DNA of 64,000 nt, taken from NCBI GenBank assembly GCA_963753165.1, contig CAVWBP010000002.1, positions 291,605 to 355,604 on the forward strand. Direction: 5' to 3'. Below are positions 8,482-16,808 of the stretch, one piece after another (position 1 is the first letter of the stretch; every line of letters starts with the position of its first letter). Made by a program: the position numbers and the translations under genes. The stretch comes from JAKLQR01 sp963753165. GTDB taxonomy: Bacteria; Nitrospirota; Thermodesulfovibrionia; Thermodesulfovibrionales; SM23-35. The notes under the pieces were generated by a model. The model made no database searches, was not told the DNA's origin, and saw only the letters and a program-made list of their open reading frames with translations.

Positions 8482-9231
8482 TTATGCACTCTCCTGGTAA
8501 GCATCCTTGAATGTCCCGAGAGGATATACCGGAATTATCTCGTTCTGTATGCGTATCTGCGAATCCTTCGGTGAAAGTTTCCAGTCGACGGGACATGGGG
8601 AAAGTATCTCCACGAGACTGAAGCCTTTCTGCTCCATCTGGTACCTGAATGCCTTGAGAACCGCCTTCTTTGCATCGATCAGATTTTTATAGGAATCTAC
8701 AGAAGTTCTTGCGATATATGAAGCACCTTCGATTGTTGCAAGGAGTTCGGCCATGCGAAGAGGGAATCCGGCAGTTTTCGGGTCTCTTCCTGAAGGCGAT
8801 GTGGCTGTCTTCTGCCCGATTAGCGTTGTAGGAGCCATCTGACCCCCGGTCATCCCGTATGTGGTATTGTTTATGAAAAATACCGTGATATCCTCCCCCC
8901 TGTTTGCCGCATGGACGATCTCAGCGGTGCCGATTGCGGCAAGGTCTCCATCGCCCTGATAGGAGAAGATAACCCTGTCGGGAAGTGTACGCTTCAGTCC
9001 TGTAGCGGCGGCCGGCGGCCTCCCGTGCGCAACTTCAAGAATGTCGAAGTTGTAATAATCGTAGGCAAACACCGCGCATCCTACGGGTGCGATCCCTATT
9101 ACCCGTTCTCTGATTCCTAATTCGTCTATGCACTCGGCAATGAGCCGGTGAATCAGGCTGTGGCCGCAGCCCGGGCAGTAACGGAAGGGTTCCTGCTTAA
9201 GGCTTTCCGGTCTCTGAAATATTTTTTTCAT
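8482..9231 (-). CDS. korB: 2-oxoacid:ferredoxin oxidoreductase, beta subunit
   Basis: Thiamine-diphosphate-binding subunit, 249 residues. It contains the cluster-type cysteine segment RYCPGCGHSLIHRL, the TPP/Mg motif GDGDLAAIG...NNTTYGMTGGQ, and PVGCAVFAYDYY. ATG 9231 follows GGGAGG; the frame also opens at 9264, but without a comparable site. No alpha subunit (korA) or ferredoxin subunit (korD) is adjacent: the gene upstream is ppx, whose 3' end overlaps this start by 35 bases. The partner subunits must be elsewhere, or the complex is atypical. Confidence 0.9.
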   Translation of the reverse strand: MKKIFQRPESLKQEPFRYCPGCGHSLIHRLIAECIDELGIRERVIGIAPVGCAVFAYDYYNFDILEVAHGRPPAAATGLKRTLPDRVIFSYQGDGDLAAIGTAEIVHAANRGEDITVFFINNTTYGMTGGQMAPTTLIGQKTATSPSGRDPKTAGFPLRMAELLATIEGASYIARTSVDSYKNLIDAKKAVLKAFRYQMEQKGFSLVEILSPCPVDWKLSPKDSQIRIQNEIIPVYPLGTFKDAYQESA

Positions 9232-10202
9232 GAACCTCCCTGAGAACACCTTCGAGAATTCCATGTTCGCTCACTGTGCAAGAGGGAAAATGGAATAAAC
9301 GCATGGTATTAATTGTAAAGTGTAGCCCCGGTATAATCAAGTCTGCCCTCTCAGGCTCAAGCCCCGTGACTTTTTTTCTCTCTTCCAGCGGCAGGGAGAT
9401 GAGGCTTCTGCTCATATCCTGCAGCCGTTCCAGGGGGATAGTGTGGAGATGGGTTCTCTCCCTTGCATAGGAACCGAGGCCGAGGTCTATGGAGGCGAGG
9501 GTAGAGAATGTCCCTGCAGTCCCTATGAATTTTGTGTGCTGAGTTACTGAATCACCCATTTTCATCTGGAGCCCCTTGAGAAGCGAGAGAATCTCACTGT
9601 CCATGTCACTGATATCCTTCTGTACCGGAGGGTCGCTCCGGAGAAAACGTGCGGTGAGTTTTATCACGCCGACGGGCAGGCTTTGCATGAAGACAACCCT
9701 ATGATCACGGTATACAATACATTCTGTGCTTCCCCCGCCAATGTCAACAATAAATGCGGCATTCGGGGATTCAAAGTGCTGAGCCGGGAAAGGACGCAAG
9801 GACTCCTTTCAGGGTGAGTTCGGCCTCCTGTCTGCCGGTGATGACGTCTATCCTGATCCCGGTCTCTGCGAATGCCTTCCGGAGAAAAATACCGGCATTC
9901 GATGCTTCACGGAGGGCGCTCGTTGCGACAGCCCTGACCTGTTCAACATGATGTTCTGCAAGAATCGAAGAAAATTCACCCAGGGCGGCCAGAGAATCTT
10001 CCATGTTTTTTTCCTGCAGCCTTCCCGTCTCATTGACTCCGTCGCCCAGCCGGGTTATTCTTCTTCCGGCGTACACGTCGATGATCCTGTCCTCTCTGAT
10101 TTCTGCGATCAGCAGCCTGAACGTGTTTGATCCGACATCAAGAGAAGCAATGAGCGCCATTGTGTTATTATAGACCAGGCTGCCGGCAAACACTATACGC
10201 AT
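9197..10202 (-). pseudogene. ppx: Exopolyphosphatase Ppx/GppA, frameshifted
   Basis: Homolog of polyphosphate/pppGpp phosphatase split into two frames. The N-terminal part (10202 to about 9771) carries SLDVGSNTFRLLIAEI, the first phosphate loop, and ends in RQEAELTLKGVLASFPGSAL. The C-terminal part (about 9799 to 9197) resumes with AAFIVDIGGGSTECIV, the second phosphate loop. One single-base shift near 9775-9800 separates them. Total length is typical of a short Ppx without the HD-like C-terminal domain. The true start is likely the internal ATG at 10160 (MALIASLDVGSN). Either the gene is broken or the base call is wrong. Confidence 0.8.
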
Positions 10203-10224
10203 GTAAGCCTTCAGTGAAGAGTTT

Positions 10225-10258
10225 AATCCCCTCCTTTATAAGGAGGGGTTGGGGAGGT
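10225..10258. repeat. G/C-tract hairpin repeat
   Basis: CCCCTCCTT-TATA-AAGGAGGGG forms a strong hairpin followed by TTGGGGAGGTTTG. It is a common intergenic repeat style, also seen near 46.5 and 53.5 kb. It lies between divergently transcribed ppx and rpsF. Confidence 0.55.
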
Positions 10259-10312
10259 TTGAATATTTTTTCTGCCCATAACTGAATGGTTTCATACCCA
10301 TAGATATCGTAA

Positions 10313-10345
10313 TTGATTTTATGTCCTGTTTTATGGTATATATAT
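10313..10345 (+). promoter_or_regulatory. Probable sigma-70 promoter of the rpsF operon
   Basis: TTGATT, an 18-base spacer and TATATA precede rpsF by about 60 bases. The transcribed leader contains a small hairpin, GCCCT-ctgatga-AGGGC at 10356-10372, preceded by CCC. This may be an S6:S18-type autoregulatory element, but I cannot verify the fold. Confidence 0.45.
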
Positions 10346-10401
10346 AAGATTTCCCGCCCTCTGATGAAGGGCTTATATTACTTGGCAAGGAGAATTTTCT
10401 G

Positions 10402-10758
10402 ATGAATATATATGAAAACATGGTTATTCTGAATGCGGCACTCTCAGATGAAGAAGCCGATACTGCGGTGACAAAGATCAAAGATCTTGTGGCCGGTCAG
10501 GGCGGGGAAGTGCTGAAAGTTGATGTATGGGGGAGGAAAAGGCTATCCTATGAAATTAAAAAGCAGAAAAAAGGTCTGTATATCCTGTTCTTTTACAAGG
10601 CGCCCGCTCAGACCATCAGAAAACTGGATGAGCTTTTTAAGGTGACCGATTCGGTTCTGAAATACATGGTCCTGAAACTTGGGGCCAAACAGATCAAGGA
10701 TCTCGAAAAGACCGAACCTTCTCCGGAACACGGTACAGAACAAAAGAGCGAAGGGTAG
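10402..10758 (+). CDS. rpsF: 30S ribosomal protein S6
   Basis: 118 residues with the S6 ferredoxin-like fold: MNIYENMVILNAALSDEEAD at the start, VWGRKRLSYEIKKQKKGLY and FKVTDSVLKYMVLKL. It binds S18 on the small subunit platform. AAGGAG precedes the ATG. It is followed without gap by ssb and then rpsR, the classic rpsF-ssb-rpsR order. The charged C-terminal tail (about 100-118) is variable in the family. Confidence 0.97.
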   Translation: MNIYENMVILNAALSDEEADTAVTKIKDLVAGQGGEVLKVDVWGRKRLSYEIKKQKKGLYILFFYKAPAQTIRKLDELFKVTDSVLKYMVLKLGAKQIKDLEKTEPSPEHGTEQKSEG

Positions 10759-11157
10759 ATGTATAATAAGATCATACTGATAGGCAATCTTACAAAAGAT
10801 CCGGAACTGCGGTATACCCCGCAAGGCACACCGGTAGCAGTTTTGAGACTCGCGGTAAACCACAGATATAAACAAGCGGACGATATGAAACAGGAAACAA
10901 TGTTTATTGACAACGTTGTTTTCGGGAAGCAGGCGGAGACATGCAGCAAATACCTGAACAAGGGGAGTTCGGTGCTTGTTGAAGGAAGGCTGCAGGAGAG
11001 AAGATGGGAATCGAACGGACAACAGAAGAGCAAGTTTGAGGTTGTTGCACAGTCTGTCCGGTTCCTTTCAAAAAAGGGTGGTTCGCAGGAGTCCGGGTTC
11101 AGCAGCGATGACGACATCGGGCCGCCTGAGGAGACAACCGACCTCGAGCCATTTTAA
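10759..11157 (+). CDS. ssb: Single-stranded DNA-binding protein
   Basis: 132 residues with an OB fold: MYNKIILIGNLTKDPELRYTPQG, the VEGRLQERRWE strand and a short acidic tail. The C-terminus DLEPF is close to the usual DDIPF partner-binding tip, preceded by SDDDIGPPEE. The start codon directly follows the rpsF stop. It protects ssDNA and recruits replication and repair factors. Confidence 0.97.
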   Translation: MYNKIILIGNLTKDPELRYTPQGTPVAVLRLAVNHRYKQADDMKQETMFIDNVVFGKQAETCSKYLNKGSSVLVEGRLQERRWESNGQQKSKFEVVAQSVRFLSKKGGSQESGFSSDDDIGPPEETTDLEPF

Positions 11158-11201
11158 TGAGAAGTTTTACTAGAGAATCCCGATAGGAGAAAGGAGTTGC
11201 C

Positions 11202-11426
11202 TTGCAACAGAGAAGATTCCAGAGAAGGAAGTTCTGCAGGTTCTGTTCTGAAAAAGTAGAGTACATAGATTATAAGAATATCAAGATGCTCAGAAGCTAT
11301 ATCACCGAGAGAGGCAAGGTTTTCCCGAGAAGGATGACCGGCACCTGTGCAAAGCATCAGAGAGAACTCTCCGAGGCGATAAAAAGGGCGCGGAGCATAG
11401 CTCTTATTGCCTTTTCGGAAAAATAG
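11202..11426 (+). CDS. rpsR: 30S ribosomal protein S18
   Basis: 74 residues starting at TTG 11202 behind AAAGGAG. Contains the S18 signatures CRFCSEKVEYIDYKNIKML and ITERGKVFPRRMTGTCAKHQREL. The two Cys-x2-Cys-type positions suggest a zinc-binding version. Third gene of the rpsF operon; rplI, often next, is missing here and replaced by two DUF507 genes. Confidence 0.96.
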   Translation: MQQRRFQRRKFCRFCSEKVEYIDYKNIKMLRSYITERGKVFPRRMTGTCAKHQRELSEAIKRARSIALIAFSEK

Positions 11427-11429
11427 GAC

Positions 11430-11711
11430 ATGAGGATCCCGAAGACATGGGTTCCTCTCCTCGCAAAGAAAATCATAGAGAATCTCATTGCAAAGAACCT
11501 CATCAGCACTGCGGTTCCTTCTGAAAAAGTTCTTTCTGAAGCTGAGGAATTAATCCTGCATGAGCTTGCCCTGGAAGACAGGCTGAATGACGAGGTGCGG
11601 GAGTTGTTAAAAAGTCATACCTCAGAAATAGAAAGAGGCCGGATCGACTACAGGAGGCTCTTTGATCTCACGAAACAAAAACTCGTAAAGGAAAGAAATC
11701 TCGTCTTATGA
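11430..11711 (+). CDS. DUF507 family protein, first copy
   Basis: 93-residue helical protein resembling DUF507: MRIPKTWVPLLAKKIIENL, EELILHELALEDRLNDEVRELL, GRIDYRRLFDLTKQKL. It starts three bases after rpsR. The next gene, a second DUF507 member, overlaps its end by 4 bases. The function of the family is unknown. The two may form a heterodimer, given tandem arrangement and similar lengths. Confidence 0.8.
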   Translation: MRIPKTWVPLLAKKIIENLIAKNLISTAVPSEKVLSEAEELILHELALEDRLNDEVRELLKSHTSEIERGRIDYRRLFDLTKQKLVKERNLVL

Positions 11712-11992
11712 TGCTCTCCGACGACAAGATTTCACACCTGTCCCATGTGCTTTTAAAGGGCCTCGTGGAGAGAAAGCTCGTCCAGGTTGAAGAAGATGAG
11801 GGAAAAGTAAGAACCGAGATCAAAAGGACGATCGTCTCCGAACTGAAAGTGGGAGAAGTGATAGACGCGGTCGTCAGAAAGAAACTCCAGTCATTTTCGA
11901 AAAAGATGGTCGAGGGAAGCCCCGAGTGGGAAATCCTGTACAAAAAATTCTACAGGGAAGAGGAGATAAAAAAAGGCAGGGCTTCCGGATAA
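11708..11992 (+). CDS. DUF507 family protein, second copy
   Basis: 94 residues, a paralog of the preceding gene with ISHLSHVLLKGLVERKLV and EWEILYKKFYREEEIKKG. It starts in an ATGA overlap with its neighbour, so translation is coupled. Its 3' end overlaps the start of the diguanylate cyclase frame. The family has no known enzymatic role. Confidence 0.8.
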   Translation: MMLSDDKISHLSHVLLKGLVERKLVQVEEDEGKVRTEIKRTIVSELKVGEVIDAVVRKKLQSFSKKMVEGSPEWEILYKKFYREEEIKKGRASG

Positions 11993-13947
11993 AGGACGCA
12001 CTCCCCTTTGTTTTTCTCTTTCTCACCTATCTCGGCCTGCTCCTTGAATTTCCGACTGAAAGAACGGTCCTCTGGTTTTCCGTATGGACAGCGAATACCC
12101 TCCTCTGCAGTTTCTTTCACTTTTTCAGGAAGACACGGCAGTATGCTCTTGAATTTGTTTTTTCTCTTGCCCTCCTGATCGCAGGGGCTGCGCAGGCATC
12201 CGGACTGCCGTGGCTGAAAATACTCTATTTCCCTTTTTTCCTGCTCCTCACCATTTGGTATGACCGGCGGGTTCTGTTTTCTTTGGTGGTCCTTGTCCCT
12301 TTCCTTGATCTGAACCTCTTCCTCAAAAAGGGTATTGAGGTCCAGGAAGCGGCTTTCTTCTCATCCCTTGCCCTCACGACGGTTATAACGCAAATTCTTG
12401 TGAAGAAAATAAAGAGGAAAGCAGGATATGAGAGGAACAGCAGCAGAGGCGCGGCAGGCAGTCTTCCTGAGACTGGCACAGAAATGTTCCCGGAAGAGAC
12501 GGTTATTTCCCAGTATCTGGAATCGATGTTCAGACCGGATGAAGAAATACAGGAAGTCATCGGGATAACGAAAAACACTCTGGTCGCAGATTCGGTCCAC
12601 CTCTTTCTGAATATCGACGGGAGTTTCCGGCTGAGGGGTTCCACCGAAGAAGCCGGCGGAATCATCCCGTCCAACAAAGGTATCGTGCCGGTATCTTTCG
12701 AAGAGAAAAAACCGGCGCTTTTCCTGGACATTGTTGAAAAGAAACGGGAAGTCGGATATCTGAAAAAGGAAAAGATTGCTTCTCTCCTCGCAGTGCCTGT
12801 GCTGGACGGGAATTTCGCATTCGGAGTCCTGGTTGCCGACAGCGGCCGGTTCCAGGCCTTCAACAGCGCTGACCTGGAAATCCTTCAGACCTATGCAAAC
12901 CAGATCGTGAGAATACTCCAGCGAGAGCGGGTGTATCGCCAGATACAGCGTTCGTTCTCCAATCTTAAGGTGTTGAATGAGGAGAGTGCGAAACTGCTCT
13001 CCTCACTGAAAATTGAAGTCATTGCCCGCAATCTGATCGAAGGTATTTACAAAATCGCACCCTGTGCAATAGTATTCTGCCTTTCAAGGGGAAGGGAGTT
13101 CGAGATCATCAGCCAGCAGGGACTCCCGGCCCAGGAGAAACAGTCGTTTGGTCTGAAAGGCACCCTCCTTGATATGGCGGTAAAAAATTCCGACCCTCTC
13201 TATATCTCCGATGTAAGATCGTATCGGTCACCAATACTTCCTTTTAAGACGGATGCCGCCGGTTCTCTCGTTATTTTGCCGATGTTTTATGAGAAGGAGG
13301 TGCTTGGCATCCTCACGCTGATTTCGAAAGAAACGACTGCGTTCAGCACCTCGCAAATAGAATTCATCAAGCTCCTTGCCAATCAGGCATCAACCTCCAT
13401 TACGAATGCCAAATTTCATGAAGAGCTTGAAAAACTGGCGATTACCGACGGCCTGACGGGTCTTTTCAACCACCGGCATTTTCAGGAGAAACTTTCCCAG
13501 GAATTCAACCGTCTGGGGAGATTCTCTGACCCGCTTTCACTGCTCCTCATTGATATCGACCATTTTAAAAAGGTCAACGATACCTATGGACATCCGGCAG
13601 GAGATGCAGTGCTGAAAAAAGTTGCCGGGATTATCGGAAAAACGATACGGAATATCGACCTTCCTGCACGGTATGGCGGTGAGGAGTTTGCCTTAATCCT
13701 CCCCGGCACAGATTCTTCAGGAGCGATGAATATGGCTGAAAGACTGCGCAAGGCGATTATGGCTGCGAGCTTCTCCTCAGAGCAGGAGAGATTCACGATA
13801 ACGGTCAGTACTGGAATTTCGACGAATGCTCAGGGTGTTACAGAGGTAGAGAACAAGGAGCAGCTGATTGAGCGCGCGGATAAAGCGCTCTATGAAGCGA
13901 AAAGAACGGGAAGGAACAGAAGTGTGCCCTGGAATGAGGGGACATAG
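11926..13947 (+). CDS. Membrane GAF-GGDEF diguanylate cyclase
   Basis: 673 residues from GTG 11926; no ATG exists before the membrane part, so the exact start is uncertain. About five hydrophobic segments span residues 25-145, then two GAF-like domains (about 205-325 and 350-490). The cyclase domain (about 510-670) has ARYGGEEFALILPG, an active-site GGEEF, and an upstream RNID that fits the RxxD product-inhibition site. It should make cyclic di-GMP and be feedback-inhibited. The overlap with DUF507 suggests co-transcription with the ribosomal operon. Confidence 0.88.
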   Translation: MGNPVQKILQGRGDKKRQGFRIKDALPFVFLFLTYLGLLLEFPTERTVLWFSVWTANTLLCSFFHFFRKTRQYALEFVFSLALLIAGAAQASGLPWLKILYFPFFLLLTIWYDRRVLFSLVVLVPFLDLNLFLKKGIEVQEAAFFSSLALTTVITQILVKKIKRKAGYERNSSRGAAGSLPETGTEMFPEETVISQYLESMFRPDEEIQEVIGITKNTLVADSVHLFLNIDGSFRLRGSTEEAGGIIPSNKGIVPVSFEEKKPALFLDIVEKKREVGYLKKEKIASLLAVPVLDGNFAFGVLVADSGRFQAFNSADLEILQTYANQIVRILQRERVYRQIQRSFSNLKVLNEESAKLLSSLKIEVIARNLIEGIYKIAPCAIVFCLSRGREFEIISQQGLPAQEKQSFGLKGTLLDMAVKNSDPLYISDVRSYRSPILPFKTDAAGSLVILPMFYEKEVLGILTLISKETTAFSTSQIEFIKLLANQASTSITNAKFHEELEKLAITDGLTGLFNHRHFQEKLSQEFNRLGRFSDPLSLLLIDIDHFKKVNDTYGHPAGDAVLKKVAGIIGKTIRNIDLPARYGGEEFALILPGTDSSGAMNMAERLRKAIMAASFSSEQERFTITVSTGISTNAQGVTEVENKEQLIERADKALYEAKRTGRNRSVPWNEGT

Positions 13948-14105
13948 GAAAGCTCGACTGAGCATTCCAGCCACTCTTCTATGGTCAACACCAGAGAATC
14001 TCGTGCAAGCGGTGATGGTTTCGAGAGAAAATAATTGCCGGATAAACCGCTATGAACAAGGCACCCAGCGCGTGGAAAACTGCAGAGTAACGTTGAGGTT
14101 CAGTC

Positions 14106-14669
14106 TTAGAAATCCAGTGGGCTTTTTGCCTCTTTAGGGAAATAAACAGGGAGATGATAATTGAGGAACTCTGAGCCATTGTCAGAGTCGAATCCGAGCA
14201 AGGGGAAAGGGAGAGATACCTCAATGTCTTCGATCTGCTTTAAGACATCTGTTTCCCCTTTGCCCCATACCGCCCTTTGCTCAGTCCATCCCGTAGCGAT
14301 GTCTACGCCGTCTATGGTGAAAGCAAACATACCTGCCATAGAGGTCCCACAATGAGCTACCGTATCAGCTTCCAGAAATCCGGGACGGGATTCATCCCAC
14401 TGGTTTGTCTTTATCGGAATCTGTTTTCTTAAGAGAGTTCCCGGCTTTGTTGTAGATCTGCCCCGTCCTTTATATTGCACCCTGACCGGTTTCAGGAGCC
14501 TGTCCATGGTAGCAGGCGACATATCAATGAGTGCTTCGGTGACTTCTGCGGAAAGATCTCCATATTCCTGCACATACCCCGGTAACCATAACGGTAATAC
14601 TACTTTCAATCTCTTTGAGCAAGGAAGATTTGCAGTCAACCAGATCTTCTTCGCATTGAATTTCTGCAT
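14106..14669 (-). pseudogene. Truncated DDE transposase (rve/ISNCY-like)
   Basis: 187 residues resembling the integrase-type transposase that contains ISPATMDRLL, GFLEADTVAHCGTSMAGMF and LLGFDSDNGSEFLNYHL. The first two acidic catalytic residues (D of EADT and D of DSDNG) are present. The reading frame ends at KSPLDF before the third catalytic Glu region, and the N-terminal HTH is missing, so it is a remnant. It is convergent with the diguanylate cyclase. No terminal inverted repeats were found. Confidence 0.75.
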
Positions 14670-14721
14670 TAAATGAAAAAGGCCTTGTAAATATCGTCAA
14701 TTCAGAGCCATAAAACCCACA

Positions 14722-14740
14722 GGGACACATCCCACATTAA
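14722..14740 (+). repeat. REP-like element flanking the RAYT gene (left)
   Basis: GGGACACATCCCACATTAA, 36 bases before the tyrosine transposase start. An inverted copy of the GGGACACATCCC core lies just behind that gene at 15448-15460, and a direct copy is at 16511-16529. REP-associated transposases act on such palindromic flanks. Confidence 0.7.
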
Positions 14741-14775
14741 TTGACTTTTCAACAATGGTTCGCTAAAATTGCTGC

Positions 14776-15445
14776 ATGCCGAGAATTGCACGAGCAGTTG
14801 CCGCCTCTTTCCCCCATCATGTTATTCAGAGAGGGAATAATAAGGAAGTTGTCTTTATTGAGAAAGAAGACCGGGAGAAATACCTCAAATTACTGAAGAA
14901 ATACTCGGATAAATGGAAAAGCCCTGTTTTAGCTTATTGCCTCATGACAAACCATGTGCACCTTTTGTAAAACCGAAGGAGAACGATTCGCTCTATAAAA
15001 TGATGCAGGGCGTTACCCTGTGCTATACCCAATTTGTGAACAGACGCTATGAGCGCACGGGAAGACTGTGGGAAAGCAGATATCACTCCTGCGTTGTGGA
15101 TAAGGGCAGCTTTGGGCAGTAGCCGGGTACATAGAGACTAACCCTGTGCGTGCCGGTATGGTGAAAAAGGCAGAAGACTATGATTACTCAAATGCCCGAT
15201 CTCATATAATTGGGGGCAACAATGATGTCATTAATGAGGAATTATTTGAAAAAGCGCAAAGAAAAGATTACCGAGCGTTCATCAACGCTATTGTATCTGA
15301 AACAGAAATCAAAGCAATACAATATCACACAAAGACCGGAAGGCCATTAGGGAGTGAGCAGTTTGTAAAGAAAATGGAAAGAAAAATTGGAAGGGACTTT
15401 TCCCTCAAAAAACCCGGCAGACCAAGGCAACAGAAGATAGAATAA
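14776..15445 (+). pseudogene. REP-associated tyrosine transposase (IS200-like), two frameshifts
   Basis: The pieces read in three successive frames. The first has MPRIARAVAASFPHHVIQRG and CLMTNHVHLL, which carries the HUH metal motif. The second has MMQGVTLCYTQFVNRRYERTGRLWESRY. The third resumes near AGYIETNPVRAGMVKKAEDYDYSNARSH and ends KKPGRPRQQ. Shifts lie near 14970 and 15120. The protein family is the Y1 REP-associated transposase (RAYT). The inverted REP-like flanks at 14722 and 15448 support the assignment. Inactive as written. Confidence 0.85.
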
Positions 15446-15447
15446 TT

Positions 15448-15460
15448 GGGGATGTGTCCC
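15448..15460 (-). repeat. REP-like element flanking the RAYT gene (right, inverted)
   Basis: GGGGATGTGTCCC immediately after the RAYT stop, the reverse complement of GGGACACATCCCC. It mirrors the left copy at 14722 and so delimits a putative unit of 0.74 kb. Confidence 0.7.
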
Positions 15461-15666
15461 TATATATTTCAAGTTTTTGAAGCGCCCCGTCGGGCATATT
15501 TTCGGATCACAGATCGCGGACTTGATCTTCTTAAAAAGGGCTATGAACGTATGGACGTAAAAATCCTAAATCAATATTCAGAACAATCTTGAACAATACT
15601 GCGGAACGAACATAGCAGATAAATATTCCTTGTATTATTAGATTTGATAAGTTATCAGATTTAATA

Positions 15667-15939
15667 ATGAGGCACATAAAAGAACACCGTGATAAAGCCA
15701 AACAGTGTCTTAAGTTGCCGCCAACTATCGTCAGAAAAATATGAACTTTGGAAAAACATTGTTTTTCGGCATGGCCCTGAAAAGATGAAAGAATTCCCTG
15801 ATTTCACGATGAACAGATAAAAGGAGAGCGCAAGGGGCAGCGTTCGTCACGTTTGAGCGATCAGTACAGGGTTATATACAAAGTGGAGAGAGAGATCGAT
15901 ACAGTTTCAGTTATGGAAATAACGCCCCATAAATATTAG
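15667..15939 (+). pseudogene. RelE/ParE-type mRNA interferase toxin, frameshifted
   Basis: No single frame is long, but joining three frames gives a 90-residue RelE-like toxin. It begins ATG AGG CAC at 15667 (MRHIKEHRDKAKQCLKLPP). A one-base change in the A-run near 15738 leads into KYELWKNIVFRHGPEKMKEFP. A second, near 15806, leads into HDEQIKGERKGQRSSRLSDQYRVIYKVE and VMEITPHKY. These are typical family segments. No antitoxin remains recognisable next to it. Probably a dead toxin. Confidence 0.75.
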
Positions 15940-15942
15940 GAG

Positions 15943-16191
15943 GATCAAAGGAAATCTCGGCCATATCGATTTTTCTTTTATAGTTTTGATTGTAATGAGC
16001 AAATGCATGTGCATGTTCAAAGAGAGAATATGCTTTGCAAATTCTGGATGAACCCTGTTACATTGACGAAAAACAAAGGTTTTGCGCCAAAAGAACTCAA
16101 TACGATAAGGGAAAAGATTATAAACAACAGAGACAAAATAATGGAGGCATGGCATGAGCACTGCGGCGAAACTGCAAGAAGTAAGAATTAA
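15943..16191 (+). CDS. DUF4160 family protein, start unclear
   Basis: The open frame behind the RelE remnant encodes RPYRFFFYSFDCNEQMHVHVQREN and ...FAPKELNTIREKIINNRDKIMEAWHEHCG, the pattern of DUF4160 proteins. No ATG, GTG or TTG exists before the internal ATG at 16003, which would delete the family's N-terminal strand. Either an unusual codon is used (GGAGG lies at 15939-15943) or the 5' end has decayed. It overlaps the DUF2442 gene downstream. DUF4160-DUF2442 pairs are recurrent and are suspected toxin-antitoxin modules. Confidence 0.6.
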   Translation, partial: DQRKSRPYRFFFYSFDCNEQMHVHVQRENMLCKFWMNPVTLTKNKGFAPKELNTIREKIINNRDKIMEAWHEHCGETARSKN

Positions 16192-16477
16192 AGAAATAAA
16201 AGTTACTGAGGACACAATTACAGCCCAGCTTATTGACGGTCGCATAATCAGTGTTCCACTTGTATGGTCATGGCGGTTGTCCGAGGCCACTCCTAAACAG
16301 CGTGCAAATTACAGAATAATAGGAGACGGCGACGGTGTGCATTGGCCGGACCTTGACGAAGATATTAGTGCAGAGGGGATGCTTTATGGAATGCCTGCTC
16401 CACGACCTCACAGACATACTCAAAATCAAAGTAGTACGAAAAGGCCAACAAAGGCATCGAGAGGGACGCGGGGATAG
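16154..16477 (+). CDS. DUF2442 family protein
   Basis: 107 residues with the DUF2442 core: VTEDTITAQLIDGRIISVPLVWSWRLSEATPKQRANY and GDGDGVHWPDLDEDISAEGMLYG. The C-terminal tail after GMPAP is basic and low in complexity. It overlaps the DUF4160 frame by 38 bases, so the two are one unit. Function unproven; the partnership and the toxin-rich surroundings suggest an antitoxin-like role. Confidence 0.8.
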   Translation: MSTAAKLQEVRIKEIKVTEDTITAQLIDGRIISVPLVWSWRLSEATPKQRANYRIIGDGDGVHWPDLDEDISAEGMLYGMPAPRPHRHTQNQSSTKRPTKASRGTRG

Positions 16478-16510
16478 CCGTCTTTCTTTTTCGCTTTCGG
16501 ATTAAAACAA

Positions 16511-16529
16511 GGGACACATCCCACATTAA
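16511..16529 (+). repeat. REP-like element, third copy
   Basis: GGGACACATCCCACATTAA, identical to the copy at 14722-14740 and in the same orientation. It lies between DUF2442 and the RHH antitoxin, so the two direct copies bracket 1.8 kb containing the RAYT remnant, the RelE remnant and the DUF pair. Confidence 0.7.
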
Positions 16530-16574
16530 ATTTAGCGTCTTGACGCTTTGCCGTCATAATGGTATATTAGAGCC

Positions 16575-16808
16575 ATGAAAACAGTAGCCAAGAAATCAAC
16601 AATTTATTTTGATCCCCAGATCCATAAAGCCCTTCGTCTAAAAGCCGCTGAAACCGATAGTTCCATCTCTGATATTGTCAATGAAGCGATCCGGATCGTC
16701 TTCGCGGAAGATGCGGAAGAAATCGCTGCATTTTCAGAAAGAGCACATGAGCCCAACCTGTCTTTTGAGGAAGTGCTCAAAGATCTGAAGAGGCGTGGCA
16801 AAATATAA
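16575..16808 (+). CDS. Ribbon-helix-helix antitoxin
   Basis: 77 residues: the basic strand KKSTIYFDPQIHKALRLKAAETDSSISDIVNEAIRIVF is an RHH DNA-binding fold, followed by an acidic toxin-binding tail ending LKDLKRRGKI. It overlaps the toxin gene by 14 bases. A dimer would bind its own promoter and neutralise the RelE-like partner. Confidence 0.88.
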   Translation: MKTVAKKSTIYFDPQIHKALRLKAAETDSSISDIVNEAIRIVFAEDAEEIAAFSERAHEPNLSFEEVLKDLKRRGKI

